Assembly: GCA_027574665.1 (NCBI GenBank)
Contig: CM050653.1
Location: 14,840,664-14,904,663, forward strand
From: Rhynochetos jubatus
Taxonomy: Eukaryota; Chordata; Aves; Eurypygiformes; Rhynochetidae
DNA: 64,000 nt
Reading direction: 5' to 3'
Shown: positions 1-12,148 of the stretch, piece by piece
Position numbering within the stretch: position 1 is the stretch's first letter
How the letters are laid out: every line of letters begins with the position of its first letter
Translations under genes and position numbers: made by a program
The notes under the pieces: generated by a model
Database searches by the model: none
What the model saw: the letters and a program-made list of their open reading frames with translations, nothing else
Told to the model about the DNA's origin: nothing

Positions 1-3000
1 ACTCCCTCTGTGTTTTCAACTGAACCAGTGTTATCCTGCCATCTGCGAGGACAGGTGACTCGTGCGTTGCAGAAGTAGCAGGGTGAAGGTAGGAATGAAC
101 CTGTGGATGGAGTGTGGCGGAGGCCGCAGAGGTCCCTTGGCACAAGGACTTTGCTGTTGAGCAGTAGTGTGCCCGAGGGGACATGTGGCTCGGGAGGCGG
201 GGAGCTGCACAAGCTTTACCTGGGCAGGGCTTTGCCTCAGCTTCTCTCCACCAGGTCTTGTCTGTGTTCAGCTGCCCGTGCTACGAAGAAGGTGGCTTGT
301 CTTCAGGCAGCCCGAGAGCCCCGCTGGGGCTGTACCCCTGTTAGCTGAGCAAGCAGGGTAAATGCTTTTCAAATTATCCATTATTATACGGAGAAAGACT
401 GACTTGTCTAATGCTTATTAAGAGGGCATAAAAAGTGGGCAGCATGCAATTCCTTCAGCTTTCAAGGTGTTTTTGGTAAAGGGTATGTGCGGTGCTACTG
501 TGGTTGGCTGATGCCTGCATACCTATCTTTAGCTGGATGAGATGCATCATTGCTTTCAGTGTGGCATCATGTGGTTTCTCAGTATTTCAGCATTACTTAA
601 CGGTGATCGAAGTGTGTGTTTGTGGGAGAGTGGCTTGAGAGTGATTTCCCTTAGAGCAAACACAGCGCTTGGCTGCTGTGAGCAATTCCTGTAGCTCTGA
701 GGGGATGACTGCGGAGGAGCCTGTGCAAGCGCTCAGCGCATCAGGAGAACAGGTCCTGGAGGCAATTTGGGGTTTAGGGAGTTGCCAGCCTTTCTTCTCC
801 TGGGTGATAGCCTTCCACCAGTGGAAAACCATCTGATTCTCATAGCTTTTCACACTTTAACTTTGGTTATAACGGTCGCAGATGTTTTAGCTGTGTTATA
901 AAAACACCACTGGAAGTAACACTTTCTCAGTTGTACCAGACTATGACATCTTTTGGTTGTGGCACATTTAAGCTGGTAAAATAAGATGGAGTAAATGGAG
1001 GAGAAATGCCGGTGGTGTTGGTTATACAGAATACAGTTCATGTAGCTTTAAAACAATTTCCTGGTTCTTCAAAGGAAAACAAACCTTTTCATCCAAATAT
1101 AAATTAAATGGATAAAACATGCAACAATGCTGAACCAATGCTTATGTCTATTGAAAATAAAGTGGAATTCTTCTAACATCAATCCCGAGTACAGCACAGA
1201 TGTTCTCACTCAGAAATATTTTGTGAGCAGTAAGAAAATAAAAACTGGAGGAAAAAGTATTAAAAAATTCTGCAGGATACTTCAGGGCATCTGTACTTTT
1301 CCCCTCACCGCCTCCCCTCCTTTTTAATATACATTATATATTTTTCTTGTTTCTTTGAGGTCATTTTACTGTAATGCTCAGCAAGTCTGGTACTGGAAGA
1401 TAGATTAAAAAACCCCAAAAAACAAACCGCCTTTGAGCTAAGTTACATAATGCGGTGGTGCTGTTTAAAAAGAATGAGAAAGGAAAAGAAAAAAAGAATA
1501 CAGCAGCACAGATGTATATATTACTTGTCAAAATGACTAATATTGCTAGTGAGAGAAATAAGTCACATTCTAAATCGGGGAAAAATATTTTTAAATTAAC
1601 AGTGAGCATTAGGGTCCTTTTTGTTTTTGACATAATCACATTAATTTTCGTTGTTACGATACTTTAGTCTTTAGCAATGTCAGATTTTTTTCCCACTGGT
1701 TGCCGTAGCTATTTTCTCAAATTGTTTCCAGATATTTATTAAGTCAGAAATAATTTTAATAACTATTTTGTTGCAGTATTTGTTGCTCATTTTTAATCAA
1801 GTAGCTGATACCTGACAGTAATTTATTTCCTACTTCAGTTTCTTATTGTAAAGTGATGCACGTTAATAACCTATTTAGTCGCAAACAAAAGGAGAAATGT
1901 ATCCTTACTAAAAACTCTTGGACTAGATCCCACATGCTGTGTCTTGGGGCCGGGATGTCCAGTGGAGGGAACGAGTAATCAAGGCCAGTGTGTTTCTGTG
2001 TGGGGGGCGTGACTCTTGGCTGCCCAGGAGCAGAGATGAGCATCCCATGGAGCAGGGCCCTGGGTGCTGGAGCAGTTGGCTGGTGTCACCCTCGGCATTG
2101 TGGTGTCTTTTATGGTAGCAGGGACAGGGCTGGCAGAAGGGAAATGATTGTGAGGAGAAGGGTGGCCTTTTGTAGGGGAGGAAAAAAGGATGGGATGTCC
2201 TTGGAGACTGGCGAAAGGAAATGCTTTTGGGGTGATGATAAATGGATGTAGTTTCTGGTGCCTTTTCCCTTACATAAGAGGGAAACAGGCATTTGAATGG
2301 AAGACAGTAACGGAGTAAATTAAGTACTGACAAATATAAAGAACTGATCATGGGAAGAAGCTGGTTAACTTGGTTCCTTGGAGGTAAGTGGTCAGTTTAG
2401 GAAGAGGATGAAAAACTGGCCTCAGTGACAACAGATGCTCTCTAAAAGGCTTTCTTTTTGAAAAGAAACCTGTGGAATTTATTATAGGAAGCTTCCCTTT
2501 TTGGTCAATAAGCTTAGTCAAAGTAGTAAATTTCTAATTTGGTAGGGAATATACACACTATTTTGGAAAAGCGATGTCACATTTTTGGACATACTTTCCA
2601 CATTCTCTCACGCTGAGCCTGCTGCTGATGCAGCGAGATTTTTGAATCCTTTGCAGGAGGAGCAAGCTGGTACATCGTTAACAGATTTCTTTTAAGTGGC
2701 CACGTTTATAGGGTTTTTGTTCCGGGTATGCATGTCTTTACAGACTCAGAATTGCAATTTAAAATGCTTCTGGTGTTCGTGTTGTATTACTAATAGGAGG
2801 AAAAAAAAAATCTACGTGGGTATAAAGAGATAGGACTTTTGGGAGTGCCTGTATGTTTGTGTGCGCACCCACTTTAGGTGTTTTCATTTGTTTGAAGAAA
2901 TGTAGCCACACTTACTAAATGAAAAAGTACTTTCGCCTTACCCCATCTTTTTTGCATGTGCTTTCAAAGTTGTTGAGTTACTCTATCTTCCCCCTAGGCA

Positions 3001-3885
3001 AAGGGCACATATTGTTTTTTCCTTCTCTATTAAATGTCAGAAGCAATATCCTACTTGTGAGAAACTTGCAGAGATACACCTCTTTGTGCATATAATGAGA
3101 AGAATGACTTTGTTCCAAGTTCTCCGAGTCCTTCTGAACAGGAAGGAGCAGGAGCAGAATTTCATGAAATACGAAAAAATTACTTCTAGGGATGCTGGAG
3201 TGTCTGAGACCACGTAACCTGAAAGCTTTGTTGCTATAACAACTTAAATGACATTTTTTTTGGGGTGAAGGGAAAGAATAAATTGGAAGCTTTGGAACCT
3301 TTAGCTTCTTTAATAAACTGCTAAGTGGAATAACAAGGCTTGATTTAATTTGGTCTCTCCAAGAACCTGTTGTGCCAAACGTTATTTGCATTTTTTTAAG
3401 TGTACATTTGTTTGTGCTGTCAGTTTTTTCCCCTCTGCCTTCCTGTGAAGACTGCTTGCCTGCAGCTGTGAGCGCTGGGAAAGCGGCCAGCTACCAAGTA
3501 CCAAAAGAAGTAGAGTTTAGGTGGCTGGGCCGTGGTGGCCAGCCGTTCCTGGTGAATGAGCCTCTGGCCTCAGCACTGCGTGCAGCCTGTGAAGATGAAG
3601 AGGGAAAGGTTTTTACCACCCCCTTGAATTTTTGCTCTGTCTTCTGGCAGTACCTGGCTGCTGGAAGACTGCAAGCCAGAAGTGGTAGGCTTTGCTGAAA
3701 GTTGAAAAATATTGTGCAATTATAATAATTTAGCCAGTTGGAGAGTAATGATCTCCATCTCCCTTGTCCAGCTAGATGTTTCTGCCTTTTATTATCGAGA
3801 GAGGAGTGGTGCTGCTGCTTTGTGAGGGAGGCGAGAGGAGCCCAGCTGTGGCCATGGCTCTCTCTGCAGGGCTCCTGCCAGGCGT

Positions 3886-3923
3886 CTTGGTGCTCAGGTG
3901 GCGGCTTGGTGCTCAGGCGGCAG
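3886..3923. repeat. 19 bp tandem duplication
   Basis: Two adjacent 19 bp copies beginning CTTGGTGCTCAGG (3886-3904 and 3905-3923) differ at two positions. A third partial start (CTTGGG) follows. This looks like a local replication-slippage duplication in a GC-richer patch. Confidence 0.8.
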
Positions 3924-6900
3924 CTTGGGTTTGGATCAAGGTGAAGAGATGCCTGAGTTAATTGTTTATTGCTGACGAAGATGCTGCTTCTGTTGCTGGA
4001 CTGTAGATCTGAGATGGCTTGGGACAGGGGAAAGGAAAAATTCAGCCCAAGAGACTCCTCTGCTGTCCTCAGTCAGTCAAATGGAGTCCTGTCTTCTGGG
4101 CACGGTGCAAGTACAGAGCATTGTTTCCAAATCCTATATTGAACTGTTTATTCTGGCATTAAGAGTACTTATTTGAGAAGATAGGTTTGATACTTTCTGC
4201 CCTCACTGACTTTCCTTAACAGTAGGTTTTATTGGTTTTTTTTAGTTTTTCTTCAAATGAAAAATAGCACAAATAATGTGGTCTGTAGTAATTCCAGAAA
4301 ATTTGAAGTCTGAACGAAGAAATTGCAAGAAAAAGTGGACTGAGTGAAATAAGAGCTTTTAAATTTGGAGTTGTGTGTTAGCATAGGCTCTGTGTTGTAA
4401 AACAGCCAGTAAACGTGGGTTTAAATGTCTCTGTGTGTATGCAAAATATTTGTATGCTTACGTGCTGCCACTTGTTTAAAGGGAAAACCTTCTATATTTT
4501 CTAGGCTTAGCTAACCTGGTCTAAAAAGAAAATGTTATGCTCTGTATGTAAAACAATGTATTTAACTTGTGGTTATATTAGGCAATTGAGTAGTCTCACC
4601 CTGTGACCAGCAATCACTCAAGAACATAATGCTTTAGTAAACTAAAACCAGATGTTAATATGTGTGAAATGTTATTGTAATCAGTGTCTTATAAATCTCT
4701 CCTTTATTAGTATAGTTGTTTGAAATAAATGCCTGATGACCCTTTTGTTGCTTTGGCGTTGCCACAAAATAGCTATTGTTAGCCTGAAGCCCCCCTGCTA
4801 AATTGCAAGCCATAGATAATGAGTATGCAGTATTGTATCTTGTGGGGGTTGTAAAATACTTAACCGAAAAGGCCCCTGGTCCTCAACCCTGTCTCTTTGG
4901 AGGTAAGAAGTTTCCTTCGCTGGTGGAATTCCCTAGCTGGGCAATGGGAGCTAGCTTGTACGAAAAGCTAATTTGTGCCTAGTTAAATATTCTTTTGATA
5001 TTTGAATATGAAGTAATTATCTTGGATGTACTGCTGTTTACCTTTTAGGATTTGGAGAAGTCTAAACAAGCTTCTGAAGGGTACTGTATCATAAATCTAC
5101 TTCTGAAATGTTTTTTGAGGATTGTGTATTTCAGACTGAGACTAAATCTGCTTTTTGTGATGATGTTTTTCTGGTGGCCAGTGACTGGTGGGAAAAGTGC
5201 TGGGCTCAGTGGTTAAGAGCAAGTTTTGGGCAGTGGTGCAGTGTCTTCCTGTGGGCTGTACGGGGTGAGCAGATAGGCCTGTGCGGGAATCCCCTTTCTA
5301 AAAGTGCTCTCGAGGTGGCTGTGTAACTGCTTACGCATGGATGATCTTCTGACTTGTAAAAGAATATATAGTTCAGTATTTACTGCAGTGGTCTGCTGCA
5401 CTTACGCCCAATTTTTAGGAAGTAGTCTGTTTTGCTCTAAATTACTTCCATTTCATAATTCAGTACTTGGTCTCATAGCAGAACAAAATAAAAAAGGTTG
5501 GGTTTTTTCTTTAGTCCTGTGTGAAAGCTGTTAAACTATTCTGAATCTGTAAATCATAATAGCTAATTTTGTAAATTGTATGTCCTGTTTTACGGGTGGT
5601 CTGTGTTTCCCTTTAGTAAACCATGTATTTTGTCTGTGATTAGACAGTGTAAAGACTGCTCTAACTCTAGCTGCCTTCACAAGTTGCTTCAGTTTGCCAG
5701 TATTTTGTTGCCTTCTGAAAGGCTTTGTTTCCAAAGGCTGGTGGATGCCAAAGACACTGTGAATAGAGATCCATTTTAAGACACAATGGATTCACATTTT
5801 TTCTTGATCACTTTTGGAGATTAAAGTTGTGTGTGATAATGGGGGGGAAAAAAGTTTTCTGTAATTAATTAATGTTTTAGAATAATGCCATTTTTCCTCT
5901 AGAATTTTCCTGTTGCTTTTTCAAAGAGGTGTTGTTCCTTTCTGAACTCAAATGCAGAGTGTAATAATAATTCACCTTGTGTATTGTGTTGCTCTGCAGC
6001 AGAAGCTACAAGCTGAAATAGGGACCAGAGATCTGACACCAGTTTATACTAAAGAGCCCTTTGCCGCTTGCCTTTCACCTTTTCCCTGAGGAAGCTGGTC
6101 TTTGAAGACCACATGGCTTCAGATTTGTAAACTGTGCCTAGATGTAGTAAATATGAGGGTCTGTTCTTTGCAGTTGCAAATTATGCCTTTCTCAGCATCA
6201 ACAGCAGGTGGGAGTCAGCCTGATGCTGCTCACCTGCCTGCTTTGCAGCTCGTGGGGAGCTGTAAAATCAAACACTGAGCCCAAAGAGGATGAGATTTAT
6301 CTGTTTTAACTTTGTAGCTCTCCTCTCCCTCCATCTGAATAAGTAGGCCTACAAATCCAATATGATGTGTAAAAAGCAAAGTTGTGGAGTCCTTCCCCCA
6401 GCTTCTTGCATCTTTATATATAGTTAGTAGCTGCAGAGCAGATCACACCTGTTATCGGCCTCCTTCAGAGAGCAGATTGCAGCCTTGCAATTAAGTGCTC
6501 CTAACATCTGTTGGTGATATGCCAGCAGCAGGACAAGGCTTTTAGCTTCGATCGGCTCTGCTGGCTTGGGAATGTTGTTAAGCAGAGAAGGAACAAAATA
6601 TCAGAGTAATTCTGCAATAAATGTAAATATGCAGAAGGAAAAAGTGGAAGTAATAAAATTTACCACTTCTGTGTTTTTTTTCAGCCTGGATTTGATTGCA
6701 TATTATGATCAGTACAGAATTCCACTAATTAAAACTAGATCTGTTTAGGAAGTGCTTCATATTGCTTTTAAAGTAATTTTTATAACTGTGTACTGTCCTA
6801 GGGCCTGTCTTTGGGAAGCCTTCGGCAATCAGCTAATAAAATTCACTTGAAATTATAATGTTTAAAAGCATGTAGGCTTTTCCTCTTTTTGTCTTTACTT

Positions 6901-8722
6901 ACACCATTGCCCAGGTCGTTGCTGTGGACTTGAATTTCCAAAGCTGTATCTAGACTTGCTGCTGCTGAGCTGTGCTTGCTGTGTGCCACACAGGCACTAG
7001 CTCCGTTACTGCAAGGTGAGCTGAGACTCTGATTTGTGGTTGGGCTGCCATGGGGTGTTCTTCTCTAGTAGATTAATGGTTTTTATAGCTTGCTTTCATT
7101 ATAGGATGAACTGTGTCAAATTGCCTTTATTTTTAACATGGAGGTAAGATTATGCATACAGGTTGTACAAGTTGTTAGTAAAGACTAAATGTTCTGTGTC
7201 CCTACCCAGTTAAAATATTCCCTCACTAACTCAGCTGTAATTCAGACATTAGTGTCTTCAGAGGAGTTTAATGTGACTTCAGTAACATACTGGAAAAGAT
7301 TAATGAGAGCTACTTTTTTGTGACAAGTATTCTTCACTCCATTTAGACCCAATTTCCAATTGCACAGGAACCTGAGATATGGGAAGAGATATATGTAAAA
7401 ATGAACAGGTGAGACTATAAATGCTGTGATTAGGATTTAAAAAATTGGTTGCAGTCTTTGGTTCCTTTCAGAAGTGTTGACTGAATCCTGTGCTGAAGAT
7501 ACAGGAAATATCTAGTTAGTTTTGCTTCACTGATGCTGTGATTTGAGAAGGGAAATGTGTCTGTCAATGCCCTGCTTTTTCAAGTGTGAAATAGGGGCAC
7601 AGAGTAGGAACGGGCTCCTTTTTAATCACTGTCCTCCCAACACAGCCCTGCGTTAACTGGGAAGCCCTGTAGGTTTATTCCAAATACAGATGACGGAGAA
7701 GGGGAGTGCTCACCTGGGAGCAGCGTTGTGTGTTGCTGTGGCTCATTCTCTGTGAGGACCTCATTAACTGCGTTTCACAACAGCATGATGTTAATTGCAG
7801 CAAGCGGGTACTTGCATGAAGTCTTTCTGTGGTTGTTCTCTGCATCCCGGTTACCTTAGGAAAGAGAAAAGTACTTTGCTGTACCGGTCATCTGCGCCGC
7901 AGCAAAGCTGTGATGCACCCATCAGTTATAACAGCACGCAACGCCCCAACTAGGAGGAAGGAGATGGCTCTCCAGTGCCTTCGTCTCTTAATTTGGTAAT
8001 TTCCTTCCATGCTTCACCACCTTGTTCCTTCAAAAACCAAATCCGCAAACAAATGGCATGGCATGAGTTTGGCAAGTACATAATAATCCCCATGGAGGTG
8101 GGAGGCACAGGAGGTCGCTGGCTCATCCAGGACCACACAAGCACTTTGGTATTGAGCTGGAAATAAAGTGCCGACCTGCTGACTCTTCAACCGCACGACT
8201 ATCTTTCCCCTCTAGTAAGGATGTGGTAAAATATCGTATTTAATCCTTCTGCTCTCCTGTAGCTCAGCCTCTGTATGAAAAGGCATGCCACGCTTCGCCA
8301 AGCTGAAAAGGGAATATTTTGTGGTAATTGGCTGTTGAAAAGAAAGTCTCTTCCTCTTAGGAAAGTGTGCACTCCGTCATGTTAAACTGCTTAATAATTG
8401 CTGTTTCTTACGTAATTTTATTTCAGTTTGCTCATACTGTGGTTTAAACTTTCATTTACTTGGCAGTAAGGATGTTGATTCCAATATTGCATACTAGTTT
8501 AAATGTTTATAACAATGAAAACAAAGGAAATGCGTACGTTTGACTTTAGTATAACTATATAAAGTGATTTATGATTAGTGATTATTACGACTTTTTAAAA
8601 TCTAAGTGATATGCTGAAGTCAGAAGAAGATCTTTCAGTGGTGTGTTTGGCTTAAATATGAGAAATTTAGAAAGGGGAGAATATTGATCTGTGCTAGTGG
8701 AATTTAAATCTGGGTTTTTCTT

Positions 8723-8742
8723 CCCCCCCCCCCCTCCCCCCC
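8723..8742. repeat. C-rich homopolymer tract
   Basis: Twelve Cs, one T at 8735, then seven Cs. It is a simple low-complexity tract and its length is likely polymorphic and error-prone in sequencing. Confidence 0.9.
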
Positions 8743-11700
8743 ATTGGAGTGCTGTAATTTTCTTCTGATACAGAAGTGTTGTAAGAAAGATGGCCATGGC
8801 CAAGAAAATCTGAGGTAGTCGGTAGGTGCTCTGATAGCGTTCAGCTGATGCTGGTAAGAAAGATGTCTGCGTGTGTACATGTTCGTTTTAGATTGATGGG
8901 GTTAATTGCCTTGGTCTCAACTTTGCTTGTAGACTACTGTGCTACTGATGCTGATTTCAAAGGAACTCAATCTACCAAAACTTTTTAATCCCTTCTGCGT
9001 GCAGTGCTGAAGAAAGCGTGTTTTCCCCTTGTAGATGTAAGTTTTTGTGATTATGTCATCTTCAGGATCTCTATATAGGGGATAAGGACACATGCAGGGC
9101 TGCAGAGGGCAGACGGGGGAGTGCTTGCTATAGTACATATTAAATAATAGTGCTACTGAGCTCTGAAAATTGAGATATTGCAAATTATAATTCCACCCCT
9201 AACCAGCTTTTTAAATGACTGGTTTGAGTTTAGCAAGCAGTGATTTATTCTTTTGTGTTTGAAAAAAAACATGCTACAGCACAACTGCAGTTTATTATTA
9301 CGGCTTTTGTCGAAGCCTTCAGGTTCGGTTAACAGCTGTTGTAGTTGTCACATTATCTCCAGCATTTTGCGAAAATGCAGCTGGTGGACTATGCAAATGG
9401 AAGCATTTACTAAATAATGTTAGATGACATTATAACCATCGTTCATCTTTTGCCTCTAGACTTGGTATTTTTGAGTGACTCTGCACGCCTTTGGCAAACA
9501 CGCCATTATTAGGCATGAGGACATACAATGCCAAGTAATTTCTTGAAACTAGATAGCCTGAGAGATTCCAGTGAAATCTTGTAACAGATATCTCTAATGA
9601 TATCTCCTTGTTGTGGCATATCCCTCTTACCCCAGACATTTCTCTTCATTAGAGAGACCCTGAGAAAAAAAAAAAGCTGCTTGTATTTGGATTTATCCAT
9701 CCTGAAGTTAACAGTGGTGAGGCTTTGCTTCCTATGCTGCCTCTGGAAACATAGCTCTTTCTTGATCTGTGTGATGGCATCACTGTTCATCCTTCTTTCA
9801 TCAAAATGGAATCTGTTCTACTAGTCCGTAGCCTCTACTATTTTTTTCTAGTGCTGTTTCTGATTGTTGCTATTGATTGTTGCACAACAACTTCCCCTCC
9901 TCTCCTACACTCTATACGCATGTTGGAGGCTCTGGTTTAGAAGGTTTACTGGTTCTAGTGCATTTCTGAGTTACATAATGATGTTATAGGAAGAAATAAT
10001 GGAGAAAGTGCCTCAGTTGTGATCATTGCCTCATCTACCGTGTCTTGCAGTAGAGAAAAGGAGACATGGTTTACAAGTGCTTATAAATGGTGTATAAACT
10101 TATTTTGCTTTACTCTGTCACATACAGTGGTTTTTCTGTTTGTTTTTAGGCTGTCTTTGGGCTTCTTTTTTGCTGTCTTAAAACCAGGCTATTCACTGTA
10201 CCAGAACAGTAATCAAGGAATTCTGTACTGTCCTATTAATCTTGCATCCTGATTACATGAGCTGTTCCTTAAGGCATGCAATAACAAAACAAAAGGGGTG
10301 GCTGGTGAGCAGGAATGATTACAGCAGCGTGCTTTCTGTCCTGACTCTGTCATGCTCTTACGTGCTGCACTGTTCTCATATGCCTGAACTCGCCATGTGA
10401 GGAGGATGCGGATGGACAGATTTTTCAGCCACCAGCAGTACTGTCACGGGAATCCTGCAAATGCTACTGAGTCAGGAGTTTTAACAAAAAAGTTGGCTTT
10501 TATTGAAAGCAATTGAAATGCAATGCATAGTGAAGAATGAATACGTGATGGTAGGGCTCTGCCAGTTCAGACGTTGCCTCTTTTCTGTTTGCCCTGTACT
10601 TCGTACGTGGGCTAGGTTTCCAAATTAAGATTGTTTTGGTAATGATTTAAAAGGATATTTCCATGTCTGTTCTATACCAGGATATATGTATATTGAATTG
10701 GTACACCATTAAATAACTTAATGTGTACTTTATAACAGCTAGTGAAACTTTTTTGTCATGTAAACCCTTTTATTAATGTTAAGAGGGTTTATAGTCAGTA
10801 TTTCAGTGGCAACATAACAGACAGTGGATTGAATAAGATTATTGCCAAGCAAGCTGGATATAGAAATCAGTATTAGGAAAAAAAACCCCAAATGATCAAT
10901 GTGAACAAGGGGAAATAATTTAGTTAAAAATGTAAATAGAGAATTGTTTGTATTATACAACTATATACTTTTCACAAAGCCTATAAAATCAAGTATGTTC
11001 ACAGACTTACAGGTTGCCCAAAAATGACTGCAATCTGAGTCAACTGAACTTGCAAGTTTCATAAGAGAAAGCGACCTATCCCAAGGATCAGAAACACTGA
11101 CACTCCTTTTTTGAATGTTAGGTTTCCAGATGGGAAGGGAAAAGTTCTAATTTCTCTCCCTCTTCCTTCCTGTCCTCCCCCTTCCCCCTCCACCCCCAAA
11201 CTGATTGTAGCTGTAGAGCTAACAAGGGTAGCCTGTCTGCTTTCACAAGCCAGGCACGCTTTCCTACAGTTGTGCTATTTGCTTACTGCTTTATCAGTCC
11301 AGGGCAAACTGTTCAATCTATTCTTTTACAGCATCTCCTTTTTATTACACTTTTACGGAGCATGAGCTTGGTTGTTAACATTCAGCTGGACTGTGTACAG
11401 AAAAATAAATAGGAGTCATCCCGGCTCTATTGGCCACTGAAATACCTTATCTGCTTTTCTGTATTAAAAAGCCAATTTGCATTTTTCTCCATGTTCTACC
11501 TGCAAAGAATCAGAACTTTGCAAACATTCTATAGTTCATGTTCTATGAATGGAGAAAATAGTCTGCTACATGTCTGGAATTTGATATTTACATATTGAAT
11601 CTGAAAGAGCATCTGAAATGGAAAACAAAACCACTTTTGAGTCTTGGATTGAGCATGTATGGGACTGGTCCACTATGACAGAATGATTGCTCTATTGTGG

Positions 11701-12148
11701 TGTGTCATGTGTTCAGGGTCGCACTTGGTTAGAAACACCCTGAAATCAGCAGAATTGTGTTCAGGTAGAGGGATCTGCCAGTAAAAGTGTAAAATTCTGG
11801 AACTAAATTGTTAATGGTATACATTTAACAATATATGACTTAAAATTTCTTCAGGCAGCAACCTTGCAGTTGAATTCACATCAGGTCATGAAATCTGTGC
11901 AGTGCAACTCCCCACCATAAGCAGAGGTGGCCTTGATCCCAAGGGTGACCCTATGCAGTTCCCAGCTCTGAGCGAGGCTGGTGCTTTGAGTATGGCTGGA
12001 TCACTGGGGATTACTGGTGTGCAGAGGCAGCAGGCAATGGGGGTGGGAAGGAGGGACAGCAGGATGTATTTGTACTAAGTCATTACATGGACTGCCCATG
12101 TCTGTAAGGCTGCTCTTTGCAGGTGGTGGATGTCACGGATGTGACTTA

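Larger units (their letters stand above)
1..12148 (+). other. PARD3: PARD3 intron 1, distal part (unique sequence)
   Basis: No exon, RNA gene or full transposon is recognisable here on either strand. Open frames are short, unrelated to any family I know, and overlap at random. The stretch is AT-rich with modest GC-richer patches near 100-350, 1950-2250 and 3420-3950. It contains a two-copy 19 bp tandem repeat (3886-3923), a C-rich tract (8723-8742, interrupted by one T at 8735) and a 12 bp palindrome TGGCCATGGCCA (8791-8802). It is assigned to the intron only because the first PARD3 exon seen downstream encodes residues 41-74, so exon 1 must lie further upstream. PARD3 exon 1 was looked for by its expected protein product and not seen. 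Confidence 0.6.

Noticed and set aside
3372-3698. 108-codon plus-strand frame ending in a GC-richer segment that could be an exon
   Set aside because: AG and GT dinucleotides near its edges have no good pyrimidine tract or donor consensus, and the product is unfamiliar.
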